Of a stretch of DNA of 64,000 nt, positions 35,531 to 43,261 are shown one piece after another. Numbering within the stretch: position 1 is the first letter of the stretch; each line of letters starts with the position of its first letter. The notes under the pieces are model-generated. The model was not told the DNA's origin and made no database searches. It saw nothing but the letters and a program-made list of their open reading frames with translations. This DNA comes from Streptomyces sp. NRRL B-1140. GTDB taxonomy: Bacteria > Actinomycetota > Actinomycetes > Streptomycetales > Streptomycetaceae. The DNA is taken from NCBI RefSeq assembly GCF_001280065.1, contig NZ_LGEA01000136.1, positions 124,001-188,000 of the forward strand, written 5' to 3'. Made by a program: the position numbers and the translations under genes.

Positions 35531-37921
35531 ATGACCGGTGTGGAAAGGGCCGCCGGCCACGGGGCCGGAGCGAGCCCGGTGCTGCTGGGGGTGCGGCACC
35601 ACGGGCCGGGGTCCGCGCGGGCGGTGCGGGCGGCTCTGGAGCAGATCCGGCCGCGGATCGTGCTGATCGAGGGCCCGCCCGAGGCCGACGCGCTGATCCC
35701 GCTCGCCGCCGACGAGGAGATGCGGCCGCCGGTCGCTCTGCTCGCCCACGCCGTGGACGAGCCCGGCCGCTCGGCGTTCTGGCCCCTGGCCGGGTTCTCC
35801 CCGGAGTGGGTCGCCCTCCGCTGGGCCCTTGAACACGACGTCCCGGCCCGCTTCATCGACCTGCCCGCCACGCACACCCTGGCCTGGGGCAGGCAGGAGG
35901 ACGAGGCGGGAGCGGAGCGCGCTCCGGACGCGGAGACGGCTGCCGGCGGAGACACCGCTTCCGGCCCCGCGGACCCGCGGATCGACCCGCTCGGAGTGCT
36001 CGCCGAGACCGCCGGCTACGACGACCCGGAGCGGTGGTGGGAGGACGTCGTGGAACACCGGGGCGCGGGAGAGGGCGACGCCCTCGCGCCGTTCACCGCG
36101 CTCGAGGAGGCCATGAGCGCGCTGCGCGACACCTACGGCAGTGGGGGACACGAGCGCGACCCGGTGCGCGAGGCGTACATGCGGCTCCAGACGCGCGCCG
36201 CGCAGCGGGAGTTCGAGAACTCCGTCGCCGTGGTCTGCGGGGCCTGGCACGTGCCCGCACTGCGGCAGAAGACCACCGTCGCCGCCGACAAGGCGCTGCT
36301 GAAGGGACTGCCCAAGGTCAAGGCGGACATGACCTGGGTGCCGTGGACCCACCGCCGGCTGTCCCGGACGAGCGGGTACGGGGCCGGCATCGACTCCCCG
36401 GGCTGGTACGGGCACTTGTTCAGCGCCCCGGACCGGCCGGTGGAGCGGTGGCTGACCAAAGTGGCGGGGCTGCTGCGTGCCGAGGACCGGATCGTGTCCT
36501 CCGCGCACGTCATCGAGGCGGTGCGGCTGGCCGAAACGCTCGCCGCGATGCGGGGCCGCCCGCTGCCCGGCCTGAGCGAGACGACCGACGCGGTGCGGGC
36601 GGTGATGTGCGAGGGCTCGGACGTGCCGCTGGAACTGGTGCGGGACCGGCTGGTCGTGGGGGACGTGCTGGGCGAGGTGCCCTCGTCGGCGCCGGCGGTG
36701 CCGTTGCAGCGAGATCTCACCCGGCTGCAACGCCGGCTGCGGCTCAAGCCGGAGGCGCTGGAGCGGGAGACGGAGCTCGACCTGCGCAAGGACAACGACG
36801 CCGCCCGCAGCAGGCTGCTGCACCGGCTGCGGCTGCTCGGCATCGGGTGGGGTGAACCGGCCGCCTCTCGCGGCAGCACCGGCACGTTCCGGGAGACATG
36901 GCGGCTGCGCTGGGAACCCGAGCTGTCCGTGCGGATCGCCGAGGCCGGGGTGTGGGGGACGACCGTCCTGTCCGCCGCGACCGCCAAAGCCGAAGCGGAC
37001 GCCGTCACCGCCCAGGGCCTGGCCGACGTCACCGCCCTCGCCGAGCACTGCCTGCTGGCCGACCTGCCCGCCGCCCTGCCGACGGTCATGCGGGTCCTCG
37101 CCGACCGGGCGGCCCTCGACACCGACGTCGGCCATCTCGCCCAGGCGCTCCCGGCCCTGGTCCGCTCCCTGCGCTACGGCGACGTGCGCGGCACCGGCAC
37201 CGCTGCTCTGGCGGAAGTCGCCGCGGGACTGGCCGAGCGGGTCTTCGTCGGCCTCCCCCCGGGCTGCGCCGCGCTCGACGCGGCCGCCGCCGAGGAGATG
37301 AGGCGTCATGTGGACGCGGTGCATACGGCTGTCGGTCTCCTCGGTGACACCCCCGCCGCGGGAGACGGCAGCCTGAGGAACCGCTGGCGGTCGGTGCTGC
37401 GCGTGCTGTCCGGGCGGGACTCCGTGCCCGGGGTCATCCGGGGGCGGGCCGTGCGGCTCCTGCTCGACGACGGGGAGCTGACCCAGGACGAGGCGGCACC
37501 GCTGATGGGGCTCGCCCTGTCACCGGGCACACCGCCGGCGGACGCGGCCGCGTGGGTCGAGGGATTCGTCGGAGGGGGTTCGGGAGGCGGGATGCTCCTG
37601 GTCCATGACGAGCGGCTGCTCGGCCTCGTCGACGCGTGGCTGACCGGCGTACCGGCCGGGGCCTTCACGGACGTACTGCCGCTGCTGCGGCGGACGTTCT
37701 CGGCGTACGAGCCCGGAGTGCGCCGGACCCTCGGAGAACTGGTCCGGCGCGGACCGGGAGCCGGGCGCGGCGGGACAGCCGCCGGCTCCGGCGCGACCGG
37801 GTTCGCGGCCGGCCTCGACACAGCGCGTGCGGAGGCCGTACTGCCGGTGGTGCGGCTACTGCTCGGACTGGACGAAGCGGATGAGAACACCGGCAACCAC
37901 ATGGCGGGGGTGACGGGATGA
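35531..37921 (+). CDS. DUF5682-family protein (TraB/EreA-like)
   Basis: 796 aa, cytosolic. The N-terminus carries LLGVRHHGPGSARAVRAAL and then VLIEGPPEADALIPLAADEE, the His-His-Gly and Glu-Gly-Pro pattern by which I recognise the family; similar motifs occur in TraB/ChaN/EreA-type proteins. A conserved block FENSVAVVCGAWHVPAL at about residue 235 carries another His. The C-terminal 400 residues are helical and Ala/Leu/Arg-rich. ATG 35531 follows AAGGGGGA; the frame is open far upstream but contains no earlier start with a ribosome site. The stop overlaps the next small ORF by four bases. The motif pattern suggests hydrolytic activity, but no substrate is known. Confidence 0.85.
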   Translation: MTGVERAAGHGAGASPVLLGVRHHGPGSARAVRAALEQIRPRIVLIEGPPEADALIPLAADEEMRPPVALLAHAVDEPGRSAFWPLAGFSPEWVALRWALEHDVPARFIDLPATHTLAWGRQEDEAGAERAPDAETAAGGDTASGPADPRIDPLGVLAETAGYDDPERWWEDVVEHRGAGEGDALAPFTALEEAMSALRDTYGSGGHERDPVREAYMRLQTRAAQREFENSVAVVCGAWHVPALRQKTTVAADKALLKGLPKVKADMTWVPWTHRRLSRTSGYGAGIDSPGWYGHLFSAPDRPVERWLTKVAGLLRAEDRIVSSAHVIEAVRLAETLAAMRGRPLPGLSETTDAVRAVMCEGSDVPLELVRDRLVVGDVLGEVPSSAPAVPLQRDLTRLQRRLRLKPEALERETELDLRKDNDAARSRLLHRLRLLGIGWGEPAASRGSTGTFRETWRLRWEPELSVRIAEAGVWGTTVLSAATAKAEADAVTAQGLADVTALAEHCLLADLPAALPTVMRVLADRAALDTDVGHLAQALPALVRSLRYGDVRGTGTAALAEVAAGLAERVFVGLPPGCAALDAAAAEEMRRHVDAVHTAVGLLGDTPAAGDGSLRNRWRSVLRVLSGRDSVPGVIRGRAVRLLLDDGELTQDEAAPLMGLALSPGTPPADAAAWVEGFVGGGSGGGMLLVHDERLLGLVDAWLTGVPAGAFTDVLPLLRRTFSAYEPGVRRTLGELVRRGPGAGRGGTAAGSGATGFAAGLDTARAEAVLPVVRLLLGLDEADENTGNHMAGVTG

Positions 37922-38061
37922 CGACCGAGGCACTGCGGGAGCGGACGACCGCGCGGGAGAACAGCACCGGGACGGGAGGGCTCCGGACGGACGGGCGGCC
38001 CACGACGACCGTGCCGGTGATCCCGCTGTGGGAACGGCCTCACCAGGGAGGACGGGGATGA
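37918..38061 (+). CDS. 47-residue ORF coupled between DUF5682 and VWA genes
   Basis: A small ORF reading MTTEALRERTTARENS at its start and VPVIPLWERPHQGG near its end. Its ATG overlaps the DUF5682 stop (ATGA, 37918-37921). Its own TGA overlaps the VWA start (ATGA, 38058-38061). Such double overlap is typical of translated, coupled genes and would be improbable for spacer DNA. The first half is charged; the end holds hydrophobic and aromatic residues that could be a binding peptide. No homology is recognised. It may instead be only a coupling device carrying the ribosome through to the VWA start. Confidence 0.6.
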   Translation: MTTEALRERTTARENSTGTGGLRTDGRPTTTVPVIPLWERPHQGGRG

Positions 38062-39224
38062 CGTCCGCATCGACGGACCCGGCGCAGGAGCGGCTGCGGC
38101 GCTGGCGGCTCGTCCTCGGGGGCGACGCGGCGGACGGTACGGGCTGCGCGCTGTCGGGGCGCGACGCCGCGATGGACGGGGCGCTCACCGCGCTGTACGG
38201 CAAGAAGGACGGCAGGTCGCAGGGGGGCCGGGACCGTTCGGCGGGGCTCGGGGCGTCCGCGCCGTCCGTGGCGCGCTGGCTCGGGGACATCCGGACGTAC
38301 TTCCCCTCCTCCGTCGTGCAGGTGATGCAGCGCGACGCCATCGACCGGCTCGGCCTCGCCACGCTGCTGCTGGAGCCGGAGATGCTGGAGGCGGTGGAGG
38401 CCGACGTCCACCTCGTCGGCACCCTGCTGTCCCTGAACAAGGCGATGCCGGAGACGACGAAGGAGACGGCCCGGGCCGTGGTGCGCAAGGTCGTCGAGGA
38501 CCTGGAGAGGCGGCTGGCCGCCCGCACCCGGGCCACCCTCACCGGCGCCCTCGACCGCAGCGCCCGGATCAGCCGGCCCCGCCACCACGACATCGACTGG
38601 AACCGCACCATCGCGGCCAACCTCAAGCACTACCTGCCCGAGCACCGCACGATCGTGCCGGAGCGGCTCATCGGATTCGGCCGGGCGAGCCGGTCCACGA
38701 AGAAGGAGGTCATCCTCTGTATCGACCAGTCGGGATCCATGGCGGCATCCGTTGTGTACGCATCGGTGTTCGGGGCGGTGCTCGCCTCGATGCGGACGAT
38801 CTCCACGCGACTCGTCGTCTTCGACACGGCGGTCGTCGACCTGACGGACCAGCTGGACGACCCGGTCGACGTGCTGTTCGGCACGCAGCTCGGCGGGGGC
38901 ACGGACATCAACCGGGCGCTCGCGTACTGCCAGGCGCAGATCACGCGGCCCGCGGAGACGGTGGTCGTGCTGATCAGCGACCTCTACGAAGGCGGCATCC
39001 GCGACGAGATGCTCAAGCGGGTCTCGGCGATGAAGGCGTCGGGCGTGCAGTTCGTGACGCTGCTGGCGCTCTCGGACGAGGGGGCGCCCGCGTACGACCG
39101 GGAGCACGCGGCCGCGCTCGCGGCGTTGGGGGCACCGGCGTTCGCGTGCACGCCCGACCTGTTTCCGGAGGTCATGGCGGCAGCGATCGAGAAGAGGCCG
39201 CTCCCGGTACCGGATGCGGGATGA
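38058..39224 (+). CDS. VWA-domain protein (CoxE-like), partner of MoxR
   Basis: 388 aa. The C-terminal VWA domain carries a full MIDAS: ILCIDQSGSMAAS (DxSxS, Asp223 to Ser227), the Thr in LGGGTDINRALAY, and the Asp in LISDLYEGG. The N-terminal 210 residues are helical and basic toward the end (RPRHHDIDWNRTIAANLKHY). VWA proteins paired with MoxR ATPases bind metal-dependent ligands and present clients to the motor. ATG 38058 has GGGAGGACGGGG upstream and overlaps the stop of the 47-residue ORF. It is the last gene of the damage-promoter operon, as far as seen; the next gene begins about 200 bases on and looks unrelated. Confidence 0.9.
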   Translation: MTSASTDPAQERLRRWRLVLGGDAADGTGCALSGRDAAMDGALTALYGKKDGRSQGGRDRSAGLGASAPSVARWLGDIRTYFPSSVVQVMQRDAIDRLGLATLLLEPEMLEAVEADVHLVGTLLSLNKAMPETTKETARAVVRKVVEDLERRLAARTRATLTGALDRSARISRPRHHDIDWNRTIAANLKHYLPEHRTIVPERLIGFGRASRSTKKEVILCIDQSGSMAASVVYASVFGAVLASMRTISTRLVVFDTAVVDLTDQLDDPVDVLFGTQLGGGTDINRALAYCQAQITRPAETVVVLISDLYEGGIRDEMLKRVSAMKASGVQFVTLLALSDEGAPAYDREHAAALAALGAPAFACTPDLFPEVMAAAIEKRPLPVPDAG

Positions 39225-39423
39225 AGAGCCCGGCACGCGGGGACAGATGACGACTTGTCGATGTCTCGTCGTCCGACGCGCCGCACCAAAACGGACATGA
39301 CGGTCCATCGGCAGTAAGGGCTTGCGCGACGTGCGCACTCCCGTGCGAGGATCGGCGCCTGCCTGACGGCGCGTGTGCCGGCGGGCGGTACCGCTTCCGT
39401 CGCACGGGAGGAAGCTTCCCCTC

Positions 39424-40551
39424 TTGGCCTGCTCAGCAGCACTGCCTGATGCCGCGTCGCGCGTGCCGCGCACCGCGGCCGGGTGGCGTGCGCTGCAACT
39501 GGCGCTGTTGGTGGGCGGGTTGCTGATCCTCGGGCTGCTGTGGGGGGAGCGGGCGCATGCGGAGAGCGGCGCAGGAGCGTTGCCGGAGGGCCGGGCCGGG
39601 CAGGTCGTCAGCGGGGTTCCCGCCCCCGGGGATGTGGGGGACCGGCTCGTCCGGTCCGGGGGTGACTCGGCGGAGCGGGCGGGTGACGGGCCGGTTCGGA
39701 CCCGGGCGAAGGTGCCGTCGCCGTCCCCACGCACGCCGTCACACCCGCAATCGCCCGAGCGGCCGTCTCACCGGGAGCGGCCGTCTCACCGGGAGCGGCC
39801 GGGGCGGCTGAAGCCGGCGGCAGTGCCGGAGCTGCCGGAACCGTCCCATCGGCTGTCGCACAGGAAGCCGCCCGTGCTGCCGGCCCGGCAGGGCCTGCCG
39901 GGCTCCCCGGGCTCGCAGGGTCTGCCGGGCCCCCAGCGCCTGCCGGACCTCCCAGACCTGCCAGATCTGCCCAACGTTCGCGGTGATGCCGGGCTCCCGG
40001 AAACGCCTGCTCTCCCCCTCCCCGAGCTCGCGGGTCATCCGACACCGCCCAATTACCCCCTCCCGTCACCGGTCACGGCCGACCCGCAGCCGGCCGGGAC
40101 GACGGCGCCGGTGTCGTACACCCCGGTCCACGGCACCGAGCCGCAGACCCCGCCCGCGAGCCCGTCACCCCCTGCCATCGCCGTTCACCCCGGCGGACAC
40201 GTCGACCACACCGGTCACCTGAGTCACAGGACCCGAGATGCGGGCCACCTCGGACTCGCCCGCCACGCCGCCCGTACGAGCAGCCCCGTCACCCACCCCG
40301 TCCACCCAGGCCATCCGAGACCCTCCTCGCACGCCGGACCGGGCCGGGCCGACGACGTGCCCGGCGGGCGACCCGACGGCGTCCTCGGGAACCGGTCCGT
40401 GGCCGACAGCGGCTCGTCCCGTCATGGCGACGCGCAGGCCGTGACCCCGAGCCCCTGGACGGCGCCCAGGCTCGTGCCCGGTGGCGTGGCCCGCAGGGAC
40501 ACGGCGGGCACCCGGCGCACCCATCGGGACATCCCCCTCTTCCCCGGTTAG
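39424..40551 (+). CDS. Secreted Pro/His-rich low-complexity protein
   Basis: About 375 aa from a TTG at 39424, chosen because GGGAGGAAG lies about nine bases upstream; the start is uncertain. A signal or anchor helix is at residues 20-45 (LQLALLVGGLLILGLLWGERAHA). The remainder is low complexity: direct repeats RPSHRERPSHRERP, GSPGSQGLPGPQRLPDLPDLPDLP, and a His-rich tail (VHPGGHVDHTGHLSHRT, THPVHPGHP). There is no cell-wall sorting signal at the C-terminus. Codon bias in the frame is actinomycete-like, which supports expression. The His-rich part could bind metal, but this is conjecture. It follows the VWA gene by about 200 bases and is probably separate. Confidence 0.55.
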   Translation: MACSAALPDAASRVPRTAAGWRALQLALLVGGLLILGLLWGERAHAESGAGALPEGRAGQVVSGVPAPGDVGDRLVRSGGDSAERAGDGPVRTRAKVPSPSPRTPSHPQSPERPSHRERPSHRERPGRLKPAAVPELPEPSHRLSHRKPPVLPARQGLPGSPGSQGLPGPQRLPDLPDLPDLPNVRGDAGLPETPALPLPELAGHPTPPNYPLPSPVTADPQPAGTTAPVSYTPVHGTEPQTPPASPSPPAIAVHPGGHVDHTGHLSHRTRDAGHLGLARHAARTSSPVTHPVHPGHPRPSSHAGPGRADDVPGGRPDGVLGNRSVADSGSSRHGDAQAVTPSPWTAPRLVPGGVARRDTAGTRRTHRDIPLFPG

Positions 40552-40555
40552 CGCG

Positions 40556-40583
40556 GCTCTGCCCGTGCCGGGAGGGGCAGAGC
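40556..40583 (+). terminator. Terminator after the Pro/His-rich gene
   Basis: GCTCTGCCC (40556-40564) pairs with GGGCAGAGC (40575-40583), a 9-bp stem with a 10-base loop, five bases past the stop codon. Confidence 0.7.
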
Positions 40584-40641
40584 GCCGAGGCGCCGCTGGT
40601 CCCCTCCTCCCTCCCTCATGCTTCACGAGGCGTCACGTCCG

Positions 40642-40818
40642 GACGGCCGAAAGCCGTCGGCGGTCCGAGGCCGAAACCTCGTGGATGGTCGGGTGGTTCC
40701 CATAGGGGTGGGGACCAGCCGACCCGCGGCCCCGAGAGTAGGCCCTGAACAGGGCTTTCGTACTGCTCCGGGGGCGTCAGGCGGGCCTCACCGGGCCAAC
40801 CCCAGCCCGGTGAGGCCC
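40642..40818 (+). ncRNA. Candidate structured non-coding RNA upstream of sucC
   Basis: Five successive hairpins fill a region without ORF. They are GACGGC/GCCGTC (40642-40658), CGAGG/CCTCG (40666-40681), a 6+7-bp stem GGTCGG..GGTTCCC / GGGGACC..CCGACC (40687-40724), GCCCT/AGGGC nested in AGTA/TACT (40737-40764), and a final perfect 14-bp stem GGGCCTCACCGGGC (40783-40796 with 40805-40818). Base 40698 (T) faces 40713 (G), a wobble pair only on the + strand RNA. The last hairpin could be its terminator. No promoter is identified and no known RNA family is recognised. Confidence 0.45.
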
Positions 40819-40856
40819 CTCACCTCCGGCACGCCGTGCCAGAGAGCGCGGCATCA

Positions 40857-40920
40857 TGTGACAGGTATCACCGCTCAGGTGTGACCCTCGATTTAGAGGC
40901 CTCCCGCAAGCAGCGATAAC
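40857..40920 (+). promoter_or_regulatory. Predicted sucC promoter with upstream Crp-like site
   Basis: TTTAGA (40892-40897) and GATAAC (40915-40920) are separated by 17 bases. TGTGA-N6-TCACC at 40857-40872 matches the Crp consensus TGTGA-N6-TCACA except for the last base. Its centre is about 62 bases before the predicted start, the classical class I position. The leader to sucC would be about 130 bases. Confidence 0.5.
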
Positions 40921-41053
40921 CTGCGAGACGGACATGCCGCGCGCTCGGACACCGTGTGCGCCTCCCTTGTGACAGACAGCGGACGTCACGTTGCCCTCGC
41001 GGCACGCCCACGCAGACAACGAACCGCGAGATCACTGATAGGGACGGAAGCGC

Positions 41054-42232
41054 GTGGACCTGTTCGAGTACCAGGCGAGGGACCTCTTCGCCAAGCACGA
41101 TGTACCGGTGCTGGCCGGTGAAGTCATCGACACGCCTGAGGCGGCCCGCGCAGCCACCGAGCGCCTCGGTGGCAAGTCCGTCGTCAAGGCCCAGGTGAAG
41201 GTCGGCGGCCGTGGCAAGGCCGGCGGCGTGAAGCTCGCCGCCACCGCCGACGAGGCGGTCGAGCACGCGACCAACATTCTCGGCATGGACATCAAGGGCC
41301 ACACGGTCCACAAGGTGATGATCGCCGAGACGGCCCCGGAGATCGTGGAGGAGTACTACGTCTCCTTCCTCCTGGACCGTGCCAACCGCACCTTCCTCTC
41401 CATCGCCTCCGTCGAGGGCGGCATGGAGATCGAGGAGGTGGCGGCCACTCGCCCCGAGGCCGTCGCCAAGACGCCGATCGACGCCAACGAGGGTGTCACC
41501 GAGGAGAAGGCCCGCGAGATCGTCGCGGCCGCCAAGTTCCCGGCCGAGGTCGCCGACAAGGTCGTGAACGTCCTGGTCAAGCTGTGGGACACCTTCATCA
41601 AGGAGGATGCCCTCCTGGTCGAGGTCAACCCGCTGGCCAAGGTCGCCTCCGGTGAGGTCATCGCCCTGGACGGCAAGGTCTCCCTGGACGAGAACGCCGA
41701 GTTCCGTCAGCCGGAGCACGAGGCCCTCCAGGACAAGGCCGCGGCCAACCCGCTCGAGGCCGCCGCCAAGGAGAAGAACCTCAACTACGTCAAGCTCGAC
41801 GGTGAGGTCGGCATCATCGGCAACGGCGCGGGTCTCGTCATGAGCACCCTGGACGTCGTCGCGTACGCCGGTGAGGCGCACGGCGGCGTGAAGCCGGCCA
41901 ACTTCCTCGACATCGGTGGTGGCGCCTCCGCCGCCGTCATGGCGAACGGCCTGGAGATCATCCTCGGCGACCCGGACGTGAAGTCCGTCTTCGTCAACGT
42001 CTTCGGTGGCATCACCGCCTGTGACGAGGTCGCCAACGGCATCGTCCAGGCGCTGCAGCTGCTCGCCGACAAGGGCGAGGAAGTCACCAAGCCCCTCGTC
42101 GTCCGTCTGGACGGCAACAACGCCGAGCTGGGTCGCAAGATCCTCTCCGACGCCAACCACCCGCTGGTCCAGCGTGTGGACACCATGGACGGCGCGGCCG
42201 ACAAGGCCGCCGAGCTCGCGGCTGCGAAGTAA
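41054..42232 (+). CDS. sucC: Succinyl-CoA synthetase beta subunit (ADP-forming)
   Basis: 392 aa, full length. With SucD it makes succinate and ATP (or GTP) from succinyl-CoA in the TCA cycle. It starts [24 protein letters not shown], the canonical SucC N-terminus. The ATP-grasp domain includes [20 protein letters not shown] and [10 protein letters not shown] with the metal-binding Glu-Asn. The C-terminal ligase domain has [25 protein letters not shown] and [20 protein letters not shown] start at 41054 with GGACGGAAG upstream. sucD follows after 21 bases, so the two form an operon; a Crp-like site precedes the promoter. Confidence 0.97.
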   Translation: MDLFEYQARDLFAKHDVPVLAGEVIDTPEAARAATERLGGKSVVKAQVKVGGRGKAGGVKLAATADEAVEHATNILGMDIKGHTVHKVMIAETAPEIVEEYYVSFLLDRANRTFLSIASVEGGMEIEEVAATRPEAVAKTPIDANEGVTEEKAREIVAAAKFPAEVADKVVNVLVKLWDTFIKEDALLVEVNPLAKVASGEVIALDGKVSLDENAEFRQPEHEALQDKAAANPLEAAAKEKNLNYVKLDGEVGIIGNGAGLVMSTLDVVAYAGEAHGGVKPANFLDIGGGASAAVMANGLEIILGDPDVKSVFVNVFGGITACDEVANGIVQALQLLADKGEEVTKPLVVRLDGNNAELGRKILSDANHPLVQRVDTMDGAADKAAELAAAK

Positions 42233-42253
42233 GGGACGAGGGACTAAACAGCC

Positions 42254-43138
42254 ATGGCTATCTTCCTCAACAAGGACAGCAAGGTCATCGTCCAGGGCAT
42301 GACCGGTGCCACGGGCATGAAGCACACCAAGCTCATGCTGGCCGACGGCACGAACATCGTCGGTGGCGTGAACCCCCGCAAGGCGGGCACGTCCGTCGAC
42401 ATCGACGGCAACGACATCCCGGTCTTCGGCACGGTCGCCGAGGCGATCGAGAAGACGGGCGCCAACGTCTCCGTCCTCTTCGTGCCGCCGGCCTTCGCCA
42501 AGGCCGCCGTCGTCGAGGCCATCGACGCCGAGATCCCGCTCGCGGTCGTCATCACCGAGGGCATCGCCGTCCACGACTCGGCCGCGTTCTACGCGTACGC
42601 CGTGTCCAAGGGCAACAAGACCCGGATCATCGGCCCGAACTGCCCCGGCCTCATCACGCCGGGCCAGTCCAACGCCGGCATCATCCCGGGCGACATCACC
42701 AAGCCGGGCCGCATCGGTCTGGTCTCGAAGTCGGGCACGCTGACGTACCAGATGATGTACGAGCTGCGGGACATCGGCTTCTCGTCGGCCGTCGGCATCG
42801 GTGGCGACCCGGTCATCGGCACCACGCACATCGACGCGCTCGCCGCGTTCGAGGCCGACCCCGACACCGACCTGATCGTCATGATCGGTGAGATCGGCGG
42901 CGACGCCGAGGAGCGGGCCGCGGCCTTCATCAAGGAGAACGTGAAGAAGCCGGTCGTCGGCTACGTCGCGGGCTTCACCGCGCCCGAGGGCAAGACCATG
43001 GGCCACGCCGGCGCCATCGTCTCCGGCTCCTCCGGCACGGCCGCCGCGAAGAAGGAGGCCCTCGAGGCCGCCGGCGTCAAGGTCGGCAAGACGCCGACCG
43101 AGACGGCCAAGCTGGCGCGCGCCATCCTCGGCAACTGA
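42254..43138 (+). CDS. sucD: Succinyl-CoA synthetase alpha subunit
   Basis: 294 aa. The N-terminal CoA-binding domain has [19 protein letters not shown], where Gly-Met-Thr-Gly contacts CoA, and [11 protein letters not shown]. The active-site His, phosphorylated in catalysis, lies in [18 protein letters not shown] near residue 250. It partners SucC, the gene immediately upstream. A perfect 15-bp terminator follows 37 bases after the stop, closing the operon. Confidence 0.97.
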   Translation: MAIFLNKDSKVIVQGMTGATGMKHTKLMLADGTNIVGGVNPRKAGTSVDIDGNDIPVFGTVAEAIEKTGANVSVLFVPPAFAKAAVVEAIDAEIPLAVVITEGIAVHDSAAFYAYAVSKGNKTRIIGPNCPGLITPGQSNAGIIPGDITKPGRIGLVSKSGTLTYQMMYELRDIGFSSAVGIGGDPVIGTTHIDALAAFEADPDTDLIVMIGEIGGDAEERAAAFIKENVKKPVVGYVAGFTAPEGKTMGHAGAIVSGSSGTAAAKKEALEAAGVKVGKTPTETAKLARAILGN

Positions 43139-43175
43139 GGACCGCCCCGCGGGCTGAACGACGCCATAGCGCACT

Positions 43176-43209
43176 GGTGGGCCCGCTCCCTACGGGGAGC
43201 GGGCCCACC
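43176..43209. terminator. Terminator of the sucCD operon
   Basis: GGTGGGCCCGCTCCC (43176-43190) pairs perfectly with 43195-43209 around a TACG tetraloop (15 bp). The convergent gene ends at 43262, so it may serve both directions. Confidence 0.9.
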
Positions 43210-43261
43210 GCCGTTTCGTGCCCACCGCGTCAGCGCAGCGCCGCCTCACCGCACTGTCGCC

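Noticed and set aside
39225..39423. Possible cobalamin riboswitch before the Pro/His-rich gene
   Set aside because: The conserved B12-box and the core GGGAA/GCCACTG elements are absent; only unrelated GC-rich stems were found.
40642..40818. tRNA, RNase P RNA or SRP RNA in the hairpin-rich region before sucC
   Set aside because: No T-loop GTTCGAATC, no RNase P GAGGAAAGTCC core and no SRP tetraloop helix; kept only as an unknown RNA candidate.
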